Below, one piece after another: positions 1 to 12,800 of a DNA stretch of 64,000 nt. The stretch covers positions 6,046,569 to 6,110,568 of the forward strand of contig OZ005689.1 in NCBI GenBank assembly GCA_963930775.1, read 5' to 3'. Both the position numbers and the translations under genes were made by a program. Below the pieces are notes generated by a model, which worked only from the letters and a program-made list of their open reading frames with translations, had not been told where the DNA came from and did not search any database. The first letter of the stretch is position 1. The number at the start of each line of letters is the position of its first letter. Origin of the DNA: Cliona cf. orientalis (taxonomy: Eukaryota; Porifera; Demospongiae; Clionaida; Clionaidae).

Positions 1-173
1 CTGTGCGATATCAGTGATTTCAGATACTCCGAATCGATCGCATAGTAGGTGTGGTATGGCGTGAATGTCCCGTATGACATAGGTAGACCCTGCTTTTCTT
101 TGTTGTCTTGATAGTTGAGTCGGCGTTGTGTGATTTCGCGACTCACAACGAAACGCGATGGCTCCAAAACGAG
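1..173 (-). CDS. Possible edge exon of an unrecognised gene (partial)
   Basis: Read on the minus strand, positions 173 to 1 stay open in one frame to the window edge and give a compositionally balanced peptide that includes SREITQRRLNYQDNKEKQ and MSYGTFTPYHTYYAIDSEYL. The sequence just upstream (about 174-200) is pyrimidine-leaning and ends in CAG, so a 3' splice site at 174-175 is plausible. I do not recognise the family. Only about 57 codons are visible and the reading could be chance, so this is a candidate exon and not a gene call. Confidence 0.3.
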
Positions 174-800
174 CTGTTTCGAAGTGAAGAAGTTATCAAA
201 ATTTCTGGCACAAGTATGTGACAAAATCCTTTGTTGTTCAGTTGGTTGTACCGCAAACAACACCAGTTACTAGGAGAAATGTCTTCTATTTCACAATAGT
301 ACAGATTTTCGAAGTGGTTGACAGCTAGCTGAGCTGGCCTAGTGGCGCGCAGAGCGGTTGAGCGCCTTCTCGATCGGCCAGATCGATACACGCCTGAACC
401 GCCTCTTTCTTTCTGCTCTGTAGGGATCTATCGAGATTCTATCTGGGTTATTTGGGTTATATTGTGTGGGGTGTGTCATCGGTGTGGTGTGGTGTGCATG
501 TGCATACACGAGCTCCTTGATCCTGGTGCATGCATGCAAAGCATGTGCAATCAACGTTTCAACACCTTGTGAAACTTCCCGCCAAAACTATGCAAATGCA
601 TGATTACCTCGTGCTGGCCAAGAGAGCATGTTTAATAATAGATTATGTAATATCTAGAGCTCGCTTAATTTATATGGAGGAGGCCCATTTGAGTGCTCTA
701 CATATCTGTACCAATTTATTAATTTTAACACGGGCCCTGATTTTAATAAAGATACACTGGCCATAATAATAATAATAATATAGTTCTGGTTCTTGTTCGG

Positions 801-878
801 TAGTCTTGTGCCCCTGAGCCTCTTTTTCTGTGTGCGATAAAATTAATTATAGAGAGGCTGCAGTTGGGCACGAGACTA
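801..878. repeat. Short inverted-repeat element (TAGTCTYGTGCCC type)
   Basis: The ends TAGTCTTGTGCCC and GGGCACGAGACTA are inverted and enclose an AT-rich core with a second inverted pair (GAGCCTCT and AGAGGCT). Related ends occur near 20138, 23782 and 28406, so this looks like a small non-autonomous DNA element. Confidence 0.6.
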
Positions 879-1262
879 CGAATTTGGATCGGAAATCATG
901 AAGATCATGTAACCTTTATTGCCCCCATTAATATTAAATTTATGGAATGTGAATATCACTCTTTATAATGACTGGACTAAAGAAATTAAAGTCATAGCTT
1001 AATAATTTATTGCTAGAACCTATATAGCCGCATCAATCCAAACACCCAAATCCCAGCCTTTACAATAATATTATTGCACGCTGAGGTTGGGTATGAGTAC
1101 AGTGTAGCCTCATATCCATGTCCAGAAGGAAGAGGAAAAAGGCCCGGGCCTGGGTACGAGGCTAGAGTGCAGTACTATACTAGGGATGAGGCAATAGACT
1201 CACAGCTTGCTCCATACAATATTTATAAAAAATAATTATTTACCATTCCCAAAGCAAAGTTG

Positions 1263-1740
1263 GGGTGACCAACCGAAAATATGAAAGTTAACAAAGCCAA
1301 TCACTGCAGGTTTTTCCAAGTAGGTCTACCATAGTAAGATAAAAATCATACTGCAAATGGGGCATTACCCTTTAAATATTGTGCCAAATACAATATTTAA
1401 TCAGTAGTGTTGGTGCAAAAAATTACTACGTGACCAAAATTAATTAGGTGCACAATATTGATAGCGCAAGCAGATAAGCAAACTGTCACTAGCTTAGACG
1501 CTACCAACGTCGTAGCTTCTTCCTCTCTCTGATACTGCACTGTTTGTTTAGATATCATGGGGACTGCTGCAGTCACCATGGCATGATATCCATGATATCT
1601 AAACAAACACTCCTTTGGTCACAAATTGCGCAATTACACTAATAGTTTAATATTGTGTTTAGCTAGGTCTAGGTGGATCTACTCGGAATCACCGTGTGTG
1701 GACTGAATTGATAACTTTCATATTTTCGGTTGGACACCCT
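1263..1740. repeat. 478-bp terminal-inverted-repeat element
   Basis: The left end GGGTGACCAACCGAAAATAT continues into GAAAGTTA and is repeated inverted at 1706-1740. A second palindrome with GTTTAGATATCATGG arms lies inside at about 1542-1609. No ORF of useful length is present, so this is a MITE-like non-autonomous element. Confidence 0.7.
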
Positions 1741-2072
1741 AGCAAATTACCACAGTTTAGCTAGCCTTAATTGTCTCCACGATCCCATAAGTTGTCATTG
1801 GAATTATGCGGGATGAGGTCACCCCATTTTCTCTCTCCTTCCCTCTCTCATAGCTATGATAAACGTTCTTGTATTTGGGTGTGTACTCCCTGTAGCTAGA
1901 GAAGAACGGGCTGATCTTACGCTCCTAATTAAATTTTACATAATAATTACACAGCCATGATGCCATCTGGAGGGTAATGATGAAACCACCCAGAGTGCCA
2001 TTATTGCATTATTGGCCATGGTTTAAGCCAATGTGCAGCCTAATAACTGAGTCTGCAAGGCTTCTTACACTG

Positions 2073-2084
2073 CGCGCATGCGCA
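2073..2084. promoter_or_regulatory. NRF1-like site upstream of the phosphoesterase gene
   Basis: The sequence CGCGCATGCGCA matches the palindromic NRF1 consensus (YGCGCAYGCGCR). It lies about 470 bp before the chosen start codon at 2556. Similar GCGCATGC strings also occur inside repeats at about 19873 and 25773, so promoter function is only suggested. Confidence 0.35.
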
Positions 2085-2555
2085 AGGGGTAGTGATTGTC
2101 AGCACAAAAATCGCCAAATCTGGAGATTTAAGCTTAGGCATCTAAGGCTAAGCAACTCGTAAGTAAGCATATCTGTCGATATCGTCGAAAAACTGGCTTG
2201 ATTATGCTTCGAATCGTTTGGTAAGGTCCATGAGCGTCGCAAATACTTTCATTTTGTTGGCCACGCCTATCAACACTACCCACCATATTATGCTTTCTGC
2301 TCATGCGCACAACCTGGCAGATGTATGTAAAGATAGTCAACAAGATGGCGAGGTGCTCTATAGCTCAGCGCTAGCTAGCTCCAGCTCCAGAGATACACTC
2401 TGAGCTAGCTCTAGCTCTCGATCTCTTTGGTCATGTCCACACGTATGCGCGTGGTCGACCGGTCATTGTACTTGAATTTGTGTGCGTGTGCAGTACAATG
2501 GAAAACCACGCCCATTTATTATCACATACGTGGGTGTGGCTCGAGAGATGAGAAA

Positions 2556-3383
2556 ATGTCGTCTGACAGTCTGAAATTTGCTGGGGATCCTGATAGAGCA
2601 TGGATGGTGGAAAAATTGAAGCAGAAAGTGGAAAGTGTGCCTATTCTATCGGAGAGTAGCCCCAAACCTCCAGGACACACCAGATTCGTGTGCATCTCAG
2701 ACACCCACAGTTTGACTCACAAGCTGCCCAAGGCTCTCCCGGAGGGTGACGTTCTCCTTCATGCCGGGGATTTTTCCAACACAGGACTACCGAAAGAAGT
2801 GGATAAATTTATAGCCTTTCTCACCGAGCAACCACATCCGGTAAAGATCGTCATCGCTGGAAATCATGATTTAACATTTGACGTTGAGAACTACCCTCAG
2901 TTGTGGCGTCGTTTTGGCCACTCTCAGCAATTTGACTGCGAGCCCCTTAAACAGAAGCTCCGTGATGCTCCAGGTGTCGTCTACCTTGAAGATTCGGGTA
3001 CTCAAATCAACGGTATTCGCATATGGGGATCGCCATGGCAGCCGGAATTCTGTGGTTGGGCGTTTAACCTCTTCCGTGGTGAGGCTTGCCAGTCGAAGTG
3101 GGACATGATTCCTGATGAAGTGGATGTGCTGATGACGCATGGGCCTCCACTGGGTCACGGAGATACACTCCAACACGGGGGGCGATCTGGATGCGTCAAT
3201 CTATTGCACACGATTCAGCAGAGAGTGAGACCAAAGTATCACATCTTTGGTCATATTCATGAAGGTTATGGTCAGACCACGGATGGAAAGACAGTTTATG
3301 TCAACGCGAGTACCTGTAATTTTCTCTACCGGCCAATCAATCCACCTATCATATTTGATCTTCCTAATGTGACTACTGTATAG
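2556..3383 (+). CDS. MPPED1/2-like metallophosphoesterase
   Basis: Single-exon gene of 275 residues in the calcineurin-like phosphoesterase superfamily, 239AB/MPPED branch. All metal-binding blocks are visible in order: SDTHS (Asp49, His51), HAGDFS (Asp72), AGNHD (Asn103, His104), MTHGPP (His195) and FGHIHEGYG (His233, His235). The C-terminal block NPPIIFDLPN is typical of MPPED proteins. The family hydrolyses phosphodiesters, including cyclic nucleotides, with a dinuclear metal centre. The frame is open upstream to an ATG at 2427 (318 residues), but I chose the ATG at 2556: it has A at -3, and the 43 extra residues look like translated promoter. As I recall, vertebrate MPPED2 has Gly where this protein has His233, which lowers MPPED2 activity; this copy looks catalytically complete. 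A possible poly(A) signal is at 3665. Confidence 0.93.
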   Translation: MSSDSLKFAGDPDRAWMVEKLKQKVESVPILSESSPKPPGHTRFVCISDTHSLTHKLPKALPEGDVLLHAGDFSNTGLPKEVDKFIAFLTEQPHPVKIVIAGNHDLTFDVENYPQLWRRFGHSQQFDCEPLKQKLRDAPGVVYLEDSGTQINGIRIWGSPWQPEFCGWAFNLFRGEACQSKWDMIPDEVDVLMTHGPPLGHGDTLQHGGRSGCVNLLHTIQQRVRPKYHIFGHIHEGYGQTTDGKTVYVNASTCNFLYRPINPPIIFDLPNVTTV

Positions 3384-3664
3384 CTAATTTCAATACTCGG
3401 CTAATGTATTGACCTGTAGCATCAATAATAACTTCTTTTTGATTAGTGTAAGTAGTTCCCAATTATTATTATTATTAATTTTGCTGGCTAATCTGTTTTT
3501 ATCTTAAGATCGGCACTGTTTGAGTTTGGACTGAAAGAACTTGGCAGTTTTTATGCATATTAATTTTAAATCATGTATATATAATGTCATGTATTATTGC
3601 AATGATCATTATTGTAGTGTTCCCCTGGGACAAGAGAATAATATTATTATGTGTGCAGTTTGGC

Positions 3665-3670
3665 AATAAA
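3665..3670 (+). terminator. Candidate poly(A) signal AATAAA
   Basis: A canonical AATAAA lies 282 nt after the phosphoesterase stop codon and before the NFRKB promoter, a plausible 3' UTR end. Confidence 0.5.
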
Positions 3671-3721
3671 TAATTCCTGGAATGCTAAGTTAGTGTAGCT
3701 ATATAAGTACACTGGGTGCAT

Positions 3722-3790
3722 TCAGTATGCGCATGCTCAGTGCTGTACACTGACAAGCCACGCCCATTTTACAAAATTAGGCGGGGCTGA
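3722..3790 (+). promoter_or_regulatory. Proximal promoter of NFRKB
   Basis: The 130 bp before the NFRKB start contain a GC box (GGCGGGGC, 3780-3787), an inverted CACCC/GC-type string (CCACGCCC near 3758) and a partial NRF1-like ATGCGCATGC. No TATA box is evident, which fits a housekeeping promoter. Confidence 0.45.
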
Positions 3791-3851
3791 GCTGACCATC
3801 TTGATACCATTCGCGCGTCCACAAGGCTAAGATTGCTGCCCATCATCGATC

Positions 3852-6800
3852 ATGGCAACAACTATCGTGACAGTTGATGGAGAAGAATTGGAGATCCCTA
3901 CCTGCATGATCGAAGACGTGAGTTATTAGTTATTGTCAATTTTTGTTGCATGCGGTAGTGTGCTTCAATTGGAAATTATCCATCCTTTCAGAGGGAGATC
4001 TTCTCAGAAGTTTTGAGCCTGGACACATGGAATCACGTGATCAAGGAGGAGGACAGGCAAAATCTGGAGCAGCTACTACCAAAGACCGAAGCACAGAATC
4101 ATGAAGACGTCATAGAGTAATAAATAATTATTTACCACCCATTCCTGGGCCTGGATTCGTAGCTTGAGATCAGTGTGTCTACAAAATTTGGAACGGGCTT
4201 GGCTTTGTAAGAGGAGCCAGTTCTATTACAACTTGCTGTATAAACGCCTACAAAGTTGTATAAGGGCCAGTGAAACCAGGTATAGGAGAATTGAAAAAAA
4301 TGAAGATTCTTTGCGGACAACTTAACTGTTTGGTAGAAAACCCTGAGGATGACTAGAGTATCTAGTCGAAACGTCGGCAAGTTTTACCAAACAGTTAAGT
4401 TGTCCACAAAGAATCTTCGTTTGTTATTTCATGCAGATAACAACTAAGAACAATGTTACTTTATACGACAGTTCCGTGCTAACTTTGGGAGTAGCTAAAT
4501 GCTATAGCTGGGAATGGATCTAGGGATGAGGCTGGCAGACTTTAATTCATGTCATCATACACGTATTTATTTTGCCTTTTCCAGGTCATTCTTTTCTGGT
4601 GCTAATTCAAGATTCGGGCAGTGCCCAGTGGACAATTTTTGGCAGAGACTCCATAGTAAGGAAAGAACTTTGATAGTATAAAATTAATTATCAAGGACCT
4701 CCTTTCAGTCCCAACAAGAGTCATACCTTTATTGTGCTTTTAGTATTAAAGGTTGTTGTACCATGGCAACCATCTTCCTCGTATGATCTCATACCCAGGC
4801 CTTCCTACATTATTTTTTCACCAAGAAAGAGATGGGAGGCCTGTATGGACGTGAGGCTAACTCCACCTTAGAATATCTCACCTTTAGACAGACATTACTT
4901 GGCTATAGGGCAAAATACATGTATAATAATGTTATACTAGCTACCGTAGGACGGGTTTTAATTGCGTAGTTTAATGATTGCGTTCTAGTCAAATTGCGAA
5001 TCCAATAATTGTGATGGACGACCCCGTACTGTACTGTAGTATACGTACACGTTTAAGTTTGCGAATCTATTAATTGCGAAACGTAGAAAAATTCGCAATT
5101 CGCAATTAATAGATACTTGCAATTAAAAACCCGACCTACGGTATTTTATTATTTTATTGAATTGTCTTTTGTATTATGTGCTGTAGGTGGAGCCTTGTCT
5201 CCCGAGGTACAAGCAGCACAGACCCAGCTCCGACAGCTAAAGTATCATCAATACAAGGTGGATGATCATTAAGATCATTAGTTGGTAAAGGGTCACCTCA
5301 CTAAAAAAAACTGCAATTCAGTGTGGAAGATTTTTAGAGGGAGGGAGAGTGAGAGCAACAGAGAGAGAATGTGTGGGAAGCTGAAAGGGGTGGGGAGAGA
5401 GAGAGGGAGTGTAGGGTAATGCCATGGGCTCTTGAACATAACTCGCAATTTTCGCCCGCATGGGCACTTTCCTGGGATTAAAATTCCATATGTTTGCATA
5501 GAAACTGCTACAGTGGCCCCTTGAAATGTGGTACATGGGAGTGGGCACTTACCCGGGACACTACGGTACATGTACTAGTAGTACAATGTCGTAGAATGGT
5601 CCAAAACTACTAATCTTCATAGTCTCTGCTCTCTCCCTTTTCACAGCTCAACCAAAAGAGCCACTATGTTCACCTTCTCCAAGAGATCTTGGTGTCCCGG
5701 CAACAGCTGCTCCAGAGCGCCTTGTTTGAAGGCTCCCTCGACAAGCTGCCCCTCCCATCGCTGGCCCTGCCCACCGAAGTTCAGAAGCCGTCTGATGAAG
5801 GTGGTGGTGGGCAATATTTGAAGGCAAAGGCCAATAAGAAGTACAGGAAGTGAGTCACAGTTACTGTATTATCCTGCAAGTGCACCCTCTTTGCATGTAA
5901 ACTCCTAGACAAGTAGCTAAATCGTTCTATAGTGATGGCCACTCACCTTGGTCCCACTGCATTGTCATACTGTAAGTCGCGAATATTTCGTTGTTAAAAT
6001 ATTTTCAGACAGCCTGGCTTGTGCGAAAATTAAACGTGCGAAATACATACGCAATATTAATGATAATGCGGTACAGAGTCATTTGTGCGAAAATTTATCG
6101 CATGAAATATTTTAGACACGAAATATTCGCGATTTATGGTATGTTCTTTAATTCAGAATTCTGAGTGATATCCGCTCAGAATGTGGACAGACAGAGGATA
6201 TGTCTTCGGATGATGAGGAGGATATCCCTCCAAAACCGACCAATCAGGTATCAGAGGTGACCGTGGAGCAGCCAATCAGTGAAGAGGAGTACCGAAGGAT
6301 GCTGAGGAAACACAGGAAGAGAAGAATGAGGAGCAAGGTCAGAGTGCAGCAGATTAAATACCATAATATTAACTTTGGCGAGATTTTATTTAGGTAATTT
6401 AGTGAATTTGGTATACAATGTAGATCGTCGAAGTAACAACTCACCAATTTAACTTAATGCACACTTCCCTTATGGTGGCAAACATTAAGATCGCCAAATT
6501 TAAGAGTTTGCCAATACCAATTAATGGAGAGCATTTGCCAAATATAATATGTATAATGCATTGTACGTGTACATGCAGGTCAGCCTTAATATTTTGACGG
6601 CTGAACCGGAACCACCCCAAGGTAAGTACAAATTTTCATCACTGCGCAAAAACGAAAAAAAAAAAAAGAGGAACCCCTCTCTTAGGACATCTCCCTTAAT
6701 CAGAACACCATCGCATGGTCCCAGCTACATAGAGACTTGTACAAAGCTATCCCTGAAATGAGGACACCTCCTTTAATCAGGACACTTTAAGCAGTTCCAA

Positions 6801-9800
6801 GGGTGTCCAGAATAGAGGGGTTCTACTGTACATATTTAGTTTAAGCCTTAAGCATGATTATTTTGTTGAAACTCTTTAGTTGAAGAGACAAAGCCAGAGG
6901 CTGAGGAGGTGAACGCACCTCTGGGTCCAATATCCAAGAAACTGGCCAAACTAGGACAGGAAGGGGGAGGAGCCAAGAGAGAAGGGGGCGGAGCCAGAAG
7001 CCGGAGGAAGCTGGAGCGTGTGAGGGAGAAGGGCCCTCAGGGACTGATGATTTCGGAAGAACAGGCTCGTGCTATCTTCAGCGCCTACGAACCTCTTGAT
7101 GCAGGAGTGGAGAAGGAGGAACCACTCATTCCAATAGTGTGAGTTACCGTAGTTAATCGAATACAATGTACATGTACATGTATGATCCAATTTAACATAC
7201 GAAATTAGCATTTTACGAATTCTCATAACGTGTATGTATGGACCGATTGACGACCTTTACCAGAAAGCATATGTTTTTCAAAATTACATAGTATTAGATT
7301 ACATGTAAGTACGGTATACTGCTTCTCTAGCTATTGAAACATTAATATTTTGCTACACTTTCGAGTTTTTATGCTTGTGTACACTTGTGCATATCCTGGT
7401 TTTGTGAGTAATATTAGCCTTTGATTCTGAGTATTCAAACTAGGATCATTTTACACATGGGGAATTTTCTTAGCTTCATTTTCAGTTCCATTCCTAGCTT
7501 TTTGATGTTAATTGCATGTGCAGTATTGAAGGGCTTGAAACGCTATGCATGGATTTATATACATATACATGTAGGTAGATAGTACAGCACCTCATTCCCA
7601 GGCCCCATTTCAATGTTGCACATGTAATATCAAAAAGCTAGGAATGGGGCGGCCTGGGAATGAGGTGCTGTACTGTCCAATGTCTACCTACATGTACATA
7701 AATCCATGCATAGTGTTTTGATTTAGAAGCTGCACAGGATGTGCAATTTTGGCTCTACCGTCCCTCTTTCTACATGTACATGTGTACGTATCCTTGCTTT
7801 TCAAATACCGTGTTTATGCTAATAAAAATTAATGCATGATCTAATTAGTGCAAGAAAATTCGCATTCTAGGATTTTTCATGGTGTATCTTAATGGAGCGT
7901 GTGACGACCTTTACCAGGAAATCATGCAAAATTTAAAATCGTAATTGTTTTTTAGCTTTCGTTCTATTAGCATAAACACGATACTTTCACTTTCAGTCTG
8001 GAGGGGCCTCTTCCTCGTGATCACTACCTCAGCTTCTTCTCTGTTGTCAAGGCAGCGTTTGAGCCACTCAACGACAGGAAGGGGGAGCTGGGAAAGGTCA
8101 GAGCCGTGTACAATACATTTAATGTACTGTTGTAGTATTTTGTCTTCTTTTCCACAGCTCATGAAGAATGTCAGACAAATTCTTGTAAGTTGGATTATGG
8201 ATAAGTTTTGGAACAGATTCTATATAGTCCTGCAAGAAGTTATCAGCCTGATTACAATTCAGATGATGACCTAGCAGTCAGATTGCTAGCAACTGGGAGC
8301 TGTTTTGTCAAAAATTTCTTGCTATATTATGGTCCCTTCCTCCATCTCTCTGTGCAGCGCACCCCAGAGTGTTGCGTGTGTTCCTGGTTCCATGATCGCA
8401 GTGACTGGGTGGACCAGGTGCTAGGGGCAGTGTGCTACATGGCTGCGGAAGTCGGAGGTGAGTGTGGTTTAGTGGGGAATGAAGTCCATGGGGATTGTCC
8501 AAAATAATAATTATGTATACCGTAATTCATGAAAATTTCGTTGTTGAAAAAAAATTTCGTTTTGTGCAAAATGATGAAAATTTTTCGCGAAAATAGTTTA
8601 CCTGTATTAATTTATACAGTGAATATATGGCGTGCGCTTGAAGTTGATGAAACTATTGCTACACAAATATTTCTAACACAAAATTTTTGCGAACGAAATT
8701 AACGTGAATTAACAGCAAAAGGATGTACCATGTACCCCTAGTTATTAAGGCTCTGTGGTTTGCTAACTTTGCCTATGCAGGCAATTTATATCTGGCTATC
8801 GCTACTTATAGAGTCTACCGACTCTAAACCAGCTACATGCATGTACCTTGTATAATATTCATTTCCATGCTCTGATGTCACAAATGAATATCAATTTTTG
8901 TGCATACTTGCCTGAAACCCAAGTCATTTCTTGGCAAGGCTGCTGCAGCTCAATAAATACAATTTTCTGGTAGTCTAGTGTGTAAGGAACATCTGGGCAC
9001 TCTTGGGAGGGTTGTCCAGATGATCCTTCTTGTTGCCATGAGAGCTACAAAGGACTCTCTCTCTCTCTCTCTCTCTCTCTGTAAACTGCCACCAAAAAAT
9101 GTCTCAATATATGATCCTTATTACCGTAGTTAATCGAATACAACACATGATCCAATTTAATGCAAGAAATTAGCATTTTACAAATTCTCATAACGTTTAC
9201 ATGTATATATGGAGCGATTGACGACCTTTACCAGAAAACGCACGTTTTTTACAATTTTTCCATGTGTTGTATTAGGTTAAGTATGGTATTATCACAAGAG
9301 CTACAAAGGAGGACTCTCTCTCTCTATGGAGTTGCAATAGCTTTAGCCAGCCTGCACGTTGCAAATTTTACTGAAGTTTCATGACATTGTATGTAAACTT
9401 CCACCAAATAGAAATGCCTCAACTTTTGATACTATTTCATGTTTTCTGAAACCCATTCTCCACTTAACTGAAACATTAGTACCAAACCAGTTTAAACTAA
9501 ACTGTGTTTACATGCACCTGCTTGACCCCAGTTAAGATATTCATAGCCCACTACTATGCACATAACCCACTTCCAATCCACATCAGGATGTGGGTTATAA
9601 CCCGGGTCAACTAATTCGATTTACAAGTGGATTATAGCGCGTTTACACATAAGCGAGTTAGTTTAACGTGGATCCTGACCCAAGTTAAGGCCTACATGTA
9701 AATGGGGTTATTTTTTTCCACTTACCTTCTCTGGGAGGCACGGTGGATGTGACTATTTAGTGCTATTCAAGTACATGTACATGTACATGTACATATACAT

Positions 9801-12800
9801 GAATATTTCTGAGGGCAGGGATTATGTTTGCCTGAGCAGGCAGTGGGATGGTTACCCCTTAGGTTTAGGATTGGTACATGTAGTAGAAGATAAACCTACT
9901 GAATTTTATGTACGATGCTCATTTCTTCTGGTGAGCTTGTTTTTTTTTTCTAACTCTGTAGCTGTTTCTAATTTCTCTCCTCTGCCTCACTTTGTTCCTC
10001 TGGTGGAGTTCAAGGACAGGATTGACCACTGGAAGTGGATTGGTGAGATTTGACATTACAATGTCATTATTCCTTGTCTACCTACATTGGAGACATACAT
10101 GTACCCCATGCCCAGGAGTCTGCTTAGATTTCCTGCTAAGTTGTAGATTTCTAAATGTAATCACTATCTGGACATCTCCCTATCTCTTCTTTCCAAGGGC
10201 ATTTGTAATAGAGTTATTGTACTGATTCCACTAATTATTTAAGTCTGTTACCATGGATACTACTCCCTGTACATGGACATGTAGGTCACGGTAGGGACAG
10301 TGAACTGGAATTAATGATTCTCAGCAATCACTGGTTCAAATTGCTCGACAAAACGCTGGTGAGTTTAAAAATGCTACTCCATCTCAAATCTACAGATGGT
10401 TTCATTACTGCAGCCAATAGTGGACTACTCTGACTATGAACCTCCACCCCCTCATGTGTGAGTTAATATTATCAACTAACCCTAACAAAGTATATAATTA
10501 GAAGCAGCTGTTGTACTACTTCCATTCTCTTCACCTTTCAGTTGGACTAGCTATGTCTTTCGTCGAAGCACGCCACACGAAGTGGCAAGATTCAGACAAC
10601 TGGTGAGTGCTTCCCTAGTCATATTCCATGCGCATGTGTATTTACATTTCAGGGTTCTCTACATAGTCTCGTTCCCAGACCCCGTTCTCAAAGGAGGGAA
10701 AGGGTCTGGTACACGTTGAGTGCTTTTTGGGGTGCACAGAATGATGTAATGATTATTATTAATGTGAATGAATGTTTTCTTTGCATATTATGCCGTAGAT
10801 CGGGATATTTTCGCCGGTAAAATATTTCGCTTGTAAATTTTTTGTGTAGTCTAAATTTCTTCGCCAGACTTTAGCGACCGAAATAGGTATAGGTCAACAT
10901 ACGTTACACAAATTACACATATTTTGCGTGTTTAAAAGGTCATCGACGAAAATTTTTTAATAGCGAAAATTTTGCGATCTACGGTAATATAATATTTCCC
11001 TAGGAGAGGGAGCGTTACTCCTGTCCCCACAAGGCGTTCATCTATCACGTTCACGGCTTTGAGGCTCCTGTGGGTCCCGTGAAGGTCAGCTGAAATCTTT
11101 ACGGCACCTTCCTTTACAAAGCAGAACTCTGGTATGTTTTTGTTCATTCTTTGCATAGGGTTCTCGTGTGACAAAGAAGGATTCCGGCAGCCGAGCTAGA
11201 GGTCACGTGCTCCTAATCCCTGATAGACCCACCTGTGTCACCATACTATCACTAGGTATGCTTACGATTACAAATTTAATACTATGACATACTATGACAT
11301 TATGTAGTGTTCGTAACCTATATAGTCATTCTCTTCCTATAAATATGCATGAATTAACACCATTATAGTGTGGTGCATTTCTAACGTGCCCCCATAAAGA
11401 TTCTGTACACATGAGTGTACATGTACACTGGCATTATAGCATAATGATGGAATCTTGATTTATGTAGTTCGTGATGCTGCCTCAAGACTACCAAATGGTG
11501 AAGGAACAAGACTAGATGTAAGATTTCAATGACTTTTAGTGTGTAATTTCAACCATTTTTTTATGATTTTATTGCAGCTCTGTGTTTTGGTTCAAGACTC
11601 CCAATTTCTAGCTGACTCAGTCTCTGAAACTCAGGTAAAATTCACAAACTATGTTAGAGCTGCAAGACTCACTGTATTTTTGCGTTGCTCATTTCACTTA
11701 GAAGTAATTAGTGCATACCATTTAGCTGGCCAAAACATGCGCTCGAGTTAATCAAAATTGTGGTGGCTACTTACAATGTATGATCCTTGGGTTCTTCAAG
11801 GAGTGAGTGCCATTTAGAACTGGACGGCAATAATTGATCGAGTGATTGGCCATGCCCCAGTAGGACCATTGATACCACGAGCACACGTGTAGATCTACTT
11901 GGATACAGCTGTTTTTTTAGTTAGACACATCTCGCTATGATAATATCATGGTATTATCTGAAATATTGCTTGTATATTTCCAGCTGAACAACGCTGTGAG
12001 TGGAGCTCTAGATCGTCTTCACTATGAGAAGGATCCCTGCGTCCGCTACGATGCTCCTAGGAAAGTCTGGATCTACCTCCACAGGGGAAGGACGGAGGAA
12101 GATTTCGGTAAGCATTACTCTGCATGCAGTGTACATACATGTTAAGTGATATTTTAGTAATATCACGACATATTACATGTATATACCGTATAGCCGGAAA
12201 TATTGGCGGGAATTAAATTTGGTGATTGAGCCCAAAATCGCTATTGCAAGAATAATTATTGGCGGATTTAAATTTGGTGGTTCTGTACAGGATCGCCATA
12301 TGTATATTATATGCGAGTAGGAAATTTTTGTGAATTTTAATTTCGTGGTTGTAATATAGACTGCCAACCGCCAAATTTTCCGGCTATACAGTAATAGGCC
12401 TTTGGATGGCTTTGAGGCTAGGGATCATAGTTCAAGTGAATTTTTCGCATCAAAATAATTAATATCAGCCTAACAGTGCATGTAAACAAACCAACTATGA
12501 AGACAAGTAGAGCTACTGAAAGCCATCGCTATGATAGGCCTTGTGAGAGCTTTAAGCATCTGAATTCACCGTATTGTTGCATGAACTATTTATAGTACAT
12601 GTACGTGACGTACAATGTCTTGGGGTGTGCTTCAATAAGATTACTAATTGAGAGTGTGATTTTTGAACTTTAGAGAGGATCTACTGGGCCTGTGAGGTGG
12701 CCGCCAAACAGAGGAAGATGCTTATGAGTCGACCAAAAGTGAAACCAGTGAGTTGGTGTCACTTTTAGTATAATCTACATATTATACCGTGTTTATGCTA

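Larger units (their letters stand above)
174..2555. other. Upstream non-coding stretch with repeats
   Basis: No convincing coding sequence is visible. Small ORFs on both strands between 143 and 770 are short and lack splice context. The stretch holds a short inverted repeat near 801-878, a terminal-inverted-repeat element at 1263-1740, and the proximal region of the phosphoesterase gene from about 2050 onward. Confidence 0.6.
3384..3851. other. Short intergenic region between the MPPED-like gene and NFRKB
   Basis: This holds the 3' UTR of the phosphoesterase gene and the proximal promoter of NFRKB. No repeat of note is visible. Confidence 0.6.
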
